A stretch of 49,791 nt of DNA from Fibrobacterota bacterium. Lineage in GTDB: Bacteria > Fibrobacterota > Fibrobacteria > UBA5070. Numbering within the stretch: position 1 is the first letter of the stretch; each line of letters starts with the position of its first letter. Positions 1 through 6,927 of the stretch are shown piece after piece. The DNA lies in assembly GCA_029557215.1 (NCBI GenBank), contig JAKPQQ010000104.1, positions 1 through 49,791 on the forward strand. Direction: 5' to 3'. The position numbers were made by a program, and so were the translations under genes. Under the pieces are notes generated by a model. The model saw only the letters and a program-made list of their open reading frames with translations. It did no database searches and had not been told where the DNA came from.

Positions 1-894
1 GAAGGTCCATTCCGCGTCCTTCGATCCGTCGAGTTCGGCCGAGGTGTCGCGGAAACTGACGCGCTTTCCGATCAGGGCGATCGACGCGGTGGTCTCGGCG
101 GCCTTGTCGGCGGCCGATCTCTGGGTGGCGACCGGCTCGGAGGCGGGGGTGTCGGTCTTCTTGTCGGACCCGATTTCGACGAGCTTGGTCATCCGGTAGG
201 ATCCGTTGGCGGTCCGCAGGACGGGGCCTTGGTCGTCGAACGACACACCGACGATCGCCGCGTCCTCGTAGCCGTACCCGGATTTCTCCTGGGTGGCCTG
301 GTCGACGATGGAAAGGCTGTAGCTGCCGGACGCGGCCCGGACCCCCTTGTCGGTGTTGCCGTCCCACGAGAGCACGCCTTCCCCGTTCTTCAGGATCGAC
401 CCGAGCGGGATGCTCCGCACGACTTCGCCGTCGGCGTTCTTGATCAAGGCGGTGGATCCCGCGGCGGCATGCACGGAAACGGTGGCCTGCGAACCCGTCG
501 CGGGCAAGGCGATGTCGTCGACCTGGAACCGTGCGGTCTTCCCCAGCATGGAGGTGGCCGATCCCGACGAGACGGCGTCGGCGGCGTCCGACTGCTTGCC
601 GGCCATTTCGGTGAAGGTGGTCCCCAGGGCCTCGATGCTCTTCTGCACGTTCTGCAGCGATTCCAGCGACGAGAACTGAGCCATCTGGGCGGCCATCTGC
701 TGGTTGTCCTGCGGCGAGAGCGGATCCTGGTAGCGCAGCTGGGTCACCAGGAGCTGCATGAATTCGTCCTTGCCGAGCGTGGATGTCGTCTTCTCGGTGG
801 AGGCGGTCTTCTTGGAGGACAGCTCCTTCTGGTACTTGACCAGATCGAGGATCGGGTCCGCGGCGGTGCCCGTGGCGGTGGTTGCGTCCGACAT
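1..894 (-). CDS. flgD: FlgD, flagellar hook assembly (capping) protein, C-terminus off window
   Basis: FlgD caps the growing hook and allows FlgE subunits to polymerise outside the cell. The frame reads from ATG at 894 to the left window edge without a stop, giving 298 visible residues. The N-terminal signature is present: LGKDEFMQLLVTQLRYQDPL, followed by a glutamine-rich stretch (DNQQMAAQMAQFSSLES), which is diagnostic of FlgD. Further on, SILKNGEGVLSWDGNTDKG matches the FlgD Ig-like domain (W-D-G-.-D-.-G). The tail beyond residue 240 is Ser/Thr/Lys-rich and longer than in enteric FlgD (about 230 aa). The start lies 3 bp after the fliK stop, in the usual fliK-flgD order. The next gene off the left edge is probably flgE, which is inference. 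Confidence 0.93.
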   Translation of the reverse strand, partial: MSDATTATGTAADPILDLVKYQKELSSKKTASTEKTTSTLGKDEFMQLLVTQLRYQDPLSPQDNQQMAAQMAQFSSLESLQNVQKSIEALGTTFTEMAGKQSDAADAVSSGSATSMLGKTARFQVDDIALPATGSQATVSVHAAAGSTALIKNADGEVVRSIPLGSILKNGEGVLSWDGNTDKGVRAASGSYSLSIVDQATQEKSGYGYEDAAIVGVSFDDQGPVLRTANGSYRMTKLVEIGSDKKTDTPASEPVATQRSAADKAAETTASIALIGKRVSFRDTSAELDGSKDAEWTF

Positions 895-897
895 GCG

Positions 898-2241
898 TCA
901 GCTCCAGAGGTCGATGGTGTTGCGTCCGTTGCGCAGGCCGGTGTCTTCGCCCAGCGCGACCGCGCCGACCAGGTCGGCCTGGGCGTCGTCCCAGCCCGAT
1001 CCGCGCGAACCGGAGCGGGAATCGTTCCTGCGTCCCTTGCCGTCCTGGCGGTCGCCCGCCTCCTGGGCGTCCTTCTGGTTCACCGAGACGGACATCCGTT
1101 CCAGGTCGAGCCCGTGGCGCGACAGGGCGTCCTTCAACTGCGGGGTCGCGTCCAGGAGGGCCTGGCGGACCGCGTCGTTCTCCACCACGAGGTTCGCGTG
1201 GACCGTGTCGGAATCCGTCATCCGCAGGGACATGCGGACTTCGCCCAGCTCCTCCGGCCACAGGCGGAGCCTCAGTTCGCGGTGTCCTTCCGACAGCTGC
1301 ACGTGGATCTTCTCCAGCACTTGGCGCCCGATCAGCTCGCTCGTGGCGCCTCCCGGCACGAGGTGGCGAGGGGCCGTGGCGGAAGCCGCCTCAGGCGCGG
1401 TGGAGGACGACGGGTCGGCCTGGCGGACCTGCTGCAGCCAGACGGCGTGGTCGGAGGCGCTTCGATCCGCATGGAAGCTCCGGTCGCTCGGCGAATCGGC
1501 GTTCCCGCGACGGAAATCGGCATGGGCTTCGGGGGCCGCCGCGGCTACCGCGGTGCCCGGGCCCGGAACGTCGTGGCCGGTCGTCGGATCCGGCGCGGAG
1601 GTCGCCCCGGCGTTCCCGCGTCCGGTGCCCGCCGCATCGGTCCCGGTCGGACGCAGCGCCGTGCGCAGCGATTCCAGCTCCTTGGTGAATCCCAGGGGCA
1701 ACTGGATGCCGGATTCCGTCGAACCCGTGACTTCGCCGGTCCCGAGGGGGGCGCCGTCGGATTCGTCGAGCTCCCAGGGGCGGGGCAGGAGCAGCGCCGC
1801 GTTTTCGGCGACCAGCGAGGGGGCGGCGCCCCGTTCCAGGTTCCGTTGCACGAACTCCAGCGCCGTGCCGAGCTGTTCCATGTCCAGCGGGGACAATTCC
1901 TGGATGTCGGACGCCTCGACCTGGAATCCGAGGGTCTGCAGCAGGCTCGCGATCCGTTCCAGGATCCCCGCGTCGAGTTCGCCGATCTCCGCGCCATCCA
2001 GGATAGGAGCGGGCGCGAGCATCGAATCGTCCAGCGAAGCCTGTTGCGCGTCGATCTGCTGCGATGGTGCGCTTTGCACGATGGCGGTACCGCCCAGCAG
2101 GCTCGACGGGAGCGGACTCGATCCCAGGAACAGTTCCAGGACCTGGATGAATCCGTCGGTGGAAGGAGGCGTGGCGCCCGTGGCGGCGGGGCGGCCGTCC
2201 ATGGACGATGCCGGAATCTGGAGCTGGGTCGCTTCGATCAT
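898..2241 (-). CDS. fliK: FliK-like flagellar hook-length control protein
   Basis: FliK is a secreted molecular ruler that ends hook growth and switches export specificity to filament substrates. The frame is open further upstream, but I place the start at ATG 2241 because a GAAGGA Shine-Dalgarno lies 8-9 nt before it and because it then follows the upstream gene by 16 bp. The protein is 447 aa. The first 300 residues are low-complexity (Ala/Thr/Gly/Pro-rich), as usual for the ruler part. Residues of about 310-400 form the conserved C-terminal Flg_hook domain, with LRLWPEELGEVRMSL as the hallmark, then a basic, disordered tail. Its place between the motE-like gene and flgD supports the call. 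Confidence 0.88.
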   Translation of the reverse strand: MIEATQLQIPASSMDGRPAATGATPPSTDGFIQVLELFLGSSPLPSSLLGGTAIVQSAPSQQIDAQQASLDDSMLAPAPILDGAEIGELDAGILERIASLLQTLGFQVEASDIQELSPLDMEQLGTALEFVQRNLERGAAPSLVAENAALLLPRPWELDESDGAPLGTGEVTGSTESGIQLPLGFTKELESLRTALRPTGTDAAGTGRGNAGATSAPDPTTGHDVPGPGTAVAAAAPEAHADFRRGNADSPSDRSFHADRSASDHAVWLQQVRQADPSSSTAPEAASATAPRHLVPGGATSELIGRQVLEKIHVQLSEGHRELRLRLWPEELGEVRMSLRMTDSDTVHANLVVENDAVRQALLDATPQLKDALSRHGLDLERMSVSVNQKDAQEAGDRQDGKGRRNDSRSGSRGSGWDDAQADLVGAVALGEDTGLRNGRNTIDLWS

Positions 2242-2257
2242 TGGTTCCGATTCCTTC

Positions 2258-2971
2258 TCAAGGCTGACGAGGTTTCGCGTCGACGGCGGGATCTCCGCTG
2301 CCGGTCGCTGGTTGGTTGTTCCCGGGCTTGTTCGCGGCGGATCGATTGGGCGATGCCGGTTTGGAAGATCCGCTCGGGTCGTTGCCGAGCAGGCGCGCCA
2401 CTTGTGCCGCCCGTTGCACATCGATCTTGCCGAAGGCGGCGAGGATCTTGGCGCGCGGCTTGTCGTCGGCGACCTTCCTCAGGATGGCCGTGACCAGGAT
2501 GTCGTCCAACGCCGACAGGATTTTCGCGGCCTGGTCGGGTTTCATTCCCGTGAACGTCGCGGCGAGGACTTCCGAACGGCGGCTTTCCAGGCTGTCCCCC
2601 TGGAGGAGGAGGCGTTCCAGTCGTTGCCGTTCCGCCGCGATGGCTTCGCGGATCGACTCGTTTTCCGATCGAAGGCTTTCCAGCCGCTGGATTTCGCGCA
2701 GGACTTCGGCTTCCCGCTGGTCCAGGTCTCCACCGGTCGGGGCGGCGGGATCTCCATTCGCCTCGTCGGAACTTGATGTCCGGCCGACCACCGTCGCGCC
2801 GGGGATGTCCTCCGGTCGTTCCAGCAAGCGGGCTCGGGCGCTGGGGTCGTCGGCTTCGGGCCCGAAGACCATCCGGACGTTCCCGGTCCACAGGAGGACT
2901 CCCAGAAGGACCATCGGGAAGCTCACGACGGCCAGCAGTCCCAGGGCGATGATGTCTTTGAGTTTGAGCAC
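2258..2971 (-). CDS. MotE-like flagellar protein (TM anchor, coiled coil, MgtE_N-type domain)
   Basis: This is a 237-aa protein with one N-terminal membrane segment (residues about 8-29, IIALGLLAVVSFPMVLLGVL). A charged coiled coil follows (about 80-130, rich in E/R/L heptads), then an MgtE intracellular N-type helical domain beginning MKPDQAAKILSALDD and related to the FliG middle domain. The tail is Pro/Asn-rich. This architecture is that of MotE/FlbB-type proteins, which are chaperones or scaffolds of the flagellar motor. The start is GTG 2971 with GGAG 7 nt upstream. It is the first gene of the leftward flagellar run seen here and has a 130-bp divergent spacer to nadC. The family is secure from architecture; the exact subfamily name is less so. 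Confidence 0.78.
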   Translation of the reverse strand: MLKLKDIIALGLLAVVSFPMVLLGVLLWTGNVRMVFGPEADDPSARARLLERPEDIPGATVVGRTSSSDEANGDPAAPTGGDLDQREAEVLREIQRLESLRSENESIREAIAAERQRLERLLLQGDSLESRRSEVLAATFTGMKPDQAAKILSALDDILVTAILRKVADDKPRAKILAAFGKIDVQRAAQVARLLGNDPSGSSKPASPNRSAANKPGNNQPATGSGDPAVDAKPRQP

Positions 2972-3101
2972 GACCGGTCTCCATGCAAGCCGTGCGCCAA
3001 TTGGAAGATGGCCGGGAAAACGGCGGAACGGCTTTGCCGGGGCGGGAAAGGATTGCCTCCACTTGCCCGTTGTGGCGGGTAGGAACTACTCTACGGCTTC
3101 C

Positions 3102-3971
3102 ATGCGGGATTTTCCGTCATCCGCCGCCGAGCGGATCGTTCGATTGGCTTTGGAAGAAGATCTGGGGACAGGGGACCTGACCTGTTCCCTTGTGCTGCCA
3201 CCGGGGCATCGGAGCCGTGCCAGGGTGGTCGCCAAGGCGCAAGGGGTGTTCGCGGGAATGCCGCTGGCCCGACTGGTGTTCGATCAGGTCGCCCAACTGG
3301 ATCCCGTCGCGGGGAAGGTTCTCCTTCACCCGATGCTCGAAGACGGGGCGGTGGTGGCAAAAGGAACCGTCGTGCTGGAACTCGAAGGTTCCACGCGCGC
3401 GATCCTGGAAGGCGAACGCACGTTCCTGAACTTCGCGCAGCACCTGTCCGGTGTCGCGACCACCGCCAGTGTCTACCAGCGCGCGGCGGGCGATGGCTGC
3501 AAGGTCCTGGACACCCGCAAGACCACCCCCGGCCAACGCCTGCTGGAAAAGTGGGCCATCCGGGTCGGCGGCGGTTCCAACCATCGCATCGGGCTGTGGG
3601 ACGCCGTGCTGATCAAGGAAAACCACGCCCAGGCGGCGGGTAGCGTGAAGATCGCCGCCCAAAAAGCCATCGCGGCGGTGGCGCCGGGCACCGACATCAT
3701 CCTGGAAGTGCGCGACCTTGCCGAACTGGAGTCCGTGCTTGGCTTGCGCTTGACCCGTGTTCTCCTGGACAACTTCGCTCCGGGCATGGTCGAGCAGGCG
3801 CGCGCGATGCGCGACACCGCCGGTGCCGGCTTCGGATTGGAAGTGTCGGGAGGCATCACTCTGGACACCCTGCCAGCCTATGCGCGCGCGGGTGCCGAAT
3901 TCGCGTCGGTGGGGGCGCTCACGCATTCCACCATGCCATTGGATCTTTCGCTTCTGTTGGAGGGACTGTGA
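3102..3971 (+). CDS. nadC: Nicotinate-nucleotide pyrophosphorylase (quinolinate phosphoribosyltransferase)
   Basis: NadC converts quinolinate and PRPP to nicotinate mononucleotide, CO2 and PPi in de novo NAD synthesis; it is cytosolic. The protein is 289 aa, normal for the family. Diagnostic motifs are ERTFLNFAQHLSGVAT, then DTRKTTPGQRLLEKWAIRVG and GGSNHRIGLWDAVLIKENH (substrate-binding Arg/Lys/His), LLDNFAPG, and LEVSGGITLDTL near the end. I chose ATG 3102 because upstream in-frame residues do not resemble the family; the ribosome-binding site is weak (AGGA about 18 nt upstream). nadA and nadB are not in the window. Its stop overlaps the next gene (GTGA), so the two are translationally coupled. 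Confidence 0.96.
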   Translation: MRDFPSSAAERIVRLALEEDLGTGDLTCSLVLPPGHRSRARVVAKAQGVFAGMPLARLVFDQVAQLDPVAGKVLLHPMLEDGAVVAKGTVVLELEGSTRAILEGERTFLNFAQHLSGVATTASVYQRAAGDGCKVLDTRKTTPGQRLLEKWAIRVGGGSNHRIGLWDAVLIKENHAQAAGSVKIAAQKAIAAVAPGTDIILEVRDLAELESVLGLRLTRVLLDNFAPGMVEQARAMRDTAGAGFGLEVSGGITLDTLPAYARAGAEFASVGALTHSTMPLDLSLLLEGL

Positions 3972-4795
3972 TCGAGCTCGTCCCCGGCCGTTGGGCCGGA
4001 TTCGGAATCGCCGGGAATTTCGCCGGGCACCTGGAGCAGGCGGGCGAGGTCAAGGACTTCGCGTCGCTCAAGATGTCGGGCGAAGGCCCCAAGGGGATGT
4101 TCCCCTACCACCTCCCGATCGAAGGACATTTCCTGTCGATCGATCCGGTGTCGGCCACCGACCTGGCCCTGCCCGAAGGAGCCCAGGTCCAGGGCGAGCC
4201 GGAAGTCGCCTTGGCGTGCGAGCTATCCTACCGGGGCGACGACGTGAAGGTCCGGCCCGTGGCGTTCGCGGCCTTCGACGACGCCTCCATCCGGCGCGAG
4301 GGCGCCCCCAAGATCAGCGTCAAGAAGAACTGGGGCCCGGGCTCCAAGGGGCTTTCTTCCGCCTGGATCGATCTTCCGGACGGATTGGCCGCGGGCGCGG
4401 CGCTGGACCGCTTCCGCATCGCCTCGTTCCTGGGGCGCGACGGGCGGTGGGACGCCTACGGCATCGACAGCCCCGTCGCGGGCTACACCCTGTACGGTCC
4501 CGCCTTGGTGGAATGGGTCGAGCAGAAATTGTCTTCCCAGGCCGACCAGGGGCCGCTGGAGGATCTTCCCGCCCTGCTGGAACGCGCCGGACGTCCCGAG
4601 CGCGCCGTGATCACGATCGGAGCCACGCGCTACACGCCGCTGGGCGAATCCACCTACCTGCAGCCGGGCGATTCGTTCGCCGTGGCCGTCTACGATCCGT
4701 CGCTCGTGGACGCCGCGACCCTTCCAGCCCTCTGCTCCGCAGGGGCATCCCTCCCCGGTCTGTCGCTGTTGGTGCGCAAGGCCCGCAGGGTGTGA
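3968..4795 (+). CDS. Conserved protein of unknown function, possibly DUF5718 (fumarylacetoacetase-like)
   Basis: This is a soluble 275-aa protein with no signal peptide. It starts at GTG 3968, overlapping the nadC stop by 4 bp (GTGA), with GGAGGGAC just upstream. Visible conserved-looking blocks are GFGIAGNFAGHLEQAGE near the N-terminus, PEVALACELSYRG at about 77-90, and ISVKKNWGPGSKGLSSAWID at about 115. The acidic PEVALACEL block and the later LGRDGRWDAYGIDSP resemble the metal-binding E-x-E and catalytic region of the fumarylacetoacetate hydrolase fold. I recall a DUF5718 family with this look, but the name is tentative. Coupling to nadC might point to a role near NAD or quinolinate metabolism; that is inference only. 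Confidence 0.6.
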   Translation: MIELVPGRWAGFGIAGNFAGHLEQAGEVKDFASLKMSGEGPKGMFPYHLPIEGHFLSIDPVSATDLALPEGAQVQGEPEVALACELSYRGDDVKVRPVAFAAFDDASIRREGAPKISVKKNWGPGSKGLSSAWIDLPDGLAAGAALDRFRIASFLGRDGRWDAYGIDSPVAGYTLYGPALVEWVEQKLSSQADQGPLEDLPALLERAGRPERAVITIGATRYTPLGESTYLQPGDSFAVAVYDPSLVDAATLPALCSAGASLPGLSLLVRKARRV

Positions 4796-4863
4796 CCGCG
4801 GCGCCTCCGCCGGTGGGAACGCTGGCGGAGGGCGGGAGCCGCTCGCCAGAGTAGTTTGGCGCC

Positions 4864-5982
4864 ATGGCAGATCCTTTCGATGTGGTCGTGCTCGGGGCGG
4901 GGATCTCGGGGCTTTCTTCCGCCCGCGCTTTGGCCAAGCGAGGGCTCCGGGTGGCCGTTGTCGAGCGCGACGTTCCCGGTTCCCACGCGTCTTCCGCCGC
5001 GGCCGGCATCCTGGTCGCGCGAGGAGTCGTCCGTTCCGACGTTCCCGGGCGCATGTTCTACACCCGGTCCCTGGACGGATACGAGGAATGGGTCCGCGCC
5101 CTCGCGTCGGAGTCTGGACAAGAATTGTCTCTGCGGGAGGGCGACGACTTCTGTTTCTTCCCGCCTGGCGGGAAGGCCGACAGGTTCCGTCAGCGGTTGG
5201 AGCGAGAATCGGATCCTGCTCGCTGGGAGGAGCTGGACGCCCCGCCGCGGGCCTTGTCCTGCGCGGCGCGTGGCGGACCCTGGAGGGTTTTCCGGTTCGC
5301 GGGCGAACGCTGGTGCGTGCCGTCGGACCTCCTGGATGTGCTCCTGGCGGCGGTGGAGCGAGATGGAACCTTGGTCGTGCCGAATGCGGGAATCCCGCAG
5401 GTGACGGATCTCGGGACGACCTGGAAAGTCGTTTTTGCGGGTGGCGTGATCGAAGCTCCCGTGCTGCTCGTGTCGGCGGGTCCCTGGTCCGGCGACGTCC
5501 TTCGCCCGCTCGGGTGGGACGCCAACCTCGTGCCTGTGCGGGGCCAGCTCGCGCTGGTCCCCCGGTTGCATGCGCTGGATGCCATGGTGCATCTGGAAGA
5601 CACGTACTACGCGGTGCCGCGCGGCGATCTGACGCTCGTGGGGGCCACCGTCGAACACGGGGAATGGGAAGAAAACGTCACCGATCGGGGTTTGCGCGAA
5701 CTTCGCCACAGGTTGTCTTCGATCTTTCCCGAGCTCGATCTGTCCCGCGCGGTCAAGGTCTGGGCGGGGCTTCGCCCGCGCTCGCGCGACCGGGTCCCTC
5801 ATCTGGGTTGGCTCGTGCCAGGTAGGCTTCTGGTCGCGTCGGGGCATTACCGATCGGGTATTTCCATGGCGCCGCGCACCGGCGAGGTGGTGGCCGACCT
5901 GGTGACCGGTCGCGACGCTCCCGACGATGTCGCCCAGCTATCTCCGCTGCGAAGCTCCGGCGGGTACAGGAGGATTCCATGA
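4864..5982 (+). CDS. FAD-dependent glycine/D-amino-acid oxidase, ThiO-like
   Basis: A 372-aa flavoenzyme of the DAO family. The N-terminus is a Rossmann FAD-binding motif, VVVLGAGISGLSSARALAKR (G-x-G-x-x-G), followed by VAVVERD, whose acidic residue binds the FAD ribose. SHASSAAAGIL is the second flavin contact. The C-terminus LRPRSRDRVPHLG...LLVASGHYRSGISMAPRTGE is the ThiO/GlyOx signature (G-H-Y-R-x-G). ThiO oxidises glycine to dehydroglycine for the thiazole of thiamine; other thi genes are absent here, so the substrate is uncertain. The last codons overlap the DUF423 gene by 4 bp (ATGA). No strong Shine-Dalgarno precedes the ATG. Confidence 0.85.
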   Translation: MADPFDVVVLGAGISGLSSARALAKRGLRVAVVERDVPGSHASSAAAGILVARGVVRSDVPGRMFYTRSLDGYEEWVRALASESGQELSLREGDDFCFFPPGGKADRFRQRLERESDPARWEELDAPPRALSCAARGGPWRVFRFAGERWCVPSDLLDVLLAAVERDGTLVVPNAGIPQVTDLGTTWKVVFAGGVIEAPVLLVSAGPWSGDVLRPLGWDANLVPVRGQLALVPRLHALDAMVHLEDTYYAVPRGDLTLVGATVEHGEWEENVTDRGLRELRHRLSSIFPELDLSRAVKVWAGLRPRSRDRVPHLGWLVPGRLLVASGHYRSGISMAPRTGEVVADLVTGRDAPDDVAQLSPLRSSGGYRRIP

Positions 5983-6347
5983 AAACGTCCATCGCCGCGC
6001 TGTTGGCCGCTCTCGCGGTCGCGCTCGGCGCCTTCGGGGCGCACGCTCTCAAGGCGCGCCTTCCGCCCGATCTTCTGGCGGTCTGGACCACGGCTTCGCA
6101 GTACCATCTCGTCCATGCCGTCGCGCTCGTCGCCCTGGCATCGGGAAGGAAGGCTCCGGGGCGTTCCTGGAACGTGCTGTTGGCGGGGATCGTTCTTTTC
6201 GCAGGCTCGCTCTATCTGCTCGCCTTGACCGGGATCCGCGGCCTTGGCGCCATCACGCCGATCGGTGGCGTCCTGTTGGTCGCGGGTTGGATCCTGCTCT
6301 CCCGCGAGGCCTGGATTTCCCGCTCCCGCACGGAATCCGGCGCCTGA
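5979..6347 (+). CDS. DUF423 small inner-membrane protein
   Basis: A 122-aa integral membrane protein with about four hydrophobic segments. It shows the typical DUF423 (YgdD/TMEM256-type) pattern: a first helix ending in LGAFGAHALK, then the conserved WTTASQYHLVHAVALVAL, and GSLYLLALTGIRGLGAITPI in the third segment. The molecular role of the family is not established. Translation is coupled to the preceding oxidase gene by an ATGA overlap, and AGGA lies 6-8 nt upstream of the ATG. Confidence 0.88.
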   Translation: MKTSIAALLAALAVALGAFGAHALKARLPPDLLAVWTTASQYHLVHAVALVALASGRKAPGRSWNVLLAGIVLFAGSLYLLALTGIRGLGAITPIGGVLLVAGWILLSREAWISRSRTESGA

Positions 6348-6380
6348 AGGTTCGGCACCTGCACGTCGATTGTCACGGGC

Positions 6381-6842
6381 GTGCAAAACTTTGTCGCGGT
6401 TCTACCGATCCTCTGGTTGGATCGGGGGGTGGCGAGTATCATAACCACCACGATGTGCTCGAACCATCCCTACCGATTCAGCGTCGCGAATCTCGCCCAT
6501 CGAGGCAAGAAGGTGCGCTTGGTCCTCGGGATCGTGGGAACCGTCGCCACCTTGGCGCTGGCCGGCGGCATGATCCTGGAAGGAGTCCATCCGCTTTGGC
6601 GTTGGGCGCTCCTGGTGCCCGCCTTCGCAAGCATCCTTTGCATCCTGGAAGCCTTCACCAGCACCTGCGTGGTACTTGCGGTGCTGGGAGCATGGGACCT
6701 GGGCTGCGGTACAGAGAAGGTTCCCGATCCGCGCATCGACGCCGCCTTGCGCTCCCGCGCCTGGAAGCTGATCGCGCTTTCCGGGCTGATGGCGTTCCTT
6801 CTCGTCTGGATGGCGACCCGCTGCGGCTGGCACCCGAGCTGA
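6381..6842 (+). CDS. Hypothetical small membrane protein
   Basis: I do not recognise this family. From GTG 6381 the frame encodes 153 aa; an internal GTG at 6429 and an ATG at 6453 are alternative starts. I consider ATG 6453 plausible because MCSNHPYRFSVANLAHRGKK would then be a cytosolic head before the first hydrophobic helix. No start has a clear Shine-Dalgarno. Three hydrophobic helices follow: about 46-66, about 72-100 and about 133-147 of the longest form. Between helices 2 and 3 is a soluble loop, GTEKVPDPRIDAALRSRAWK. Several cysteines lie in or near helix 2 (SILCILEAFTSTC). The gene ends just before a strong stem-loop. Confidence 0.6.
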   Translation: MQNFVAVLPILWLDRGVASIITTTMCSNHPYRFSVANLAHRGKKVRLVLGIVGTVATLALAGGMILEGVHPLWRWALLVPAFASILCILEAFTSTCVVLAVLGAWDLGCGTEKVPDPRIDAALRSRAWKLIALSGLMAFLLVWMATRCGWHPS

Positions 6843-6848
6843 TCCCAT

Positions 6849-6890
6849 GAAAAAGCCCTCGCATTCCGGGTGATCCGGAATCGAGGGCTT
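6849..6890 (-). terminator. Rho-independent terminator, probably bidirectional
   Basis: AAGCCCTCG (6853-6861) pairs with CGAGGGCTT (6882-6890), and the stem continues as ATTCCGG (6863-6869) with CCGGAAT (6875-6881), with a single bulged C and a 5-nt loop. Read on the minus strand the stem is followed by TTTTT, which fits termination of the GH5 cellulase transcript. It can also fold at the end of the plus-strand membrane-protein gene, although the U-tract is weaker on that side. Confidence 0.88.
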
Positions 6891-6927
6891 GAAAGTCCAG
6901 CAGTTGTCGGTGAAGCGACGGCGAGCG

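Noticed and set aside
229..2776. Long plus-strand open frames (754, 672 and 268 aa) over the flagellar genes
   Set aside because: They are antisense to fliK, flgD and the motE-like gene, are extremely rich in Arg, Gly and Pro, and show no motif; they arise from high GC in the opposite frame.
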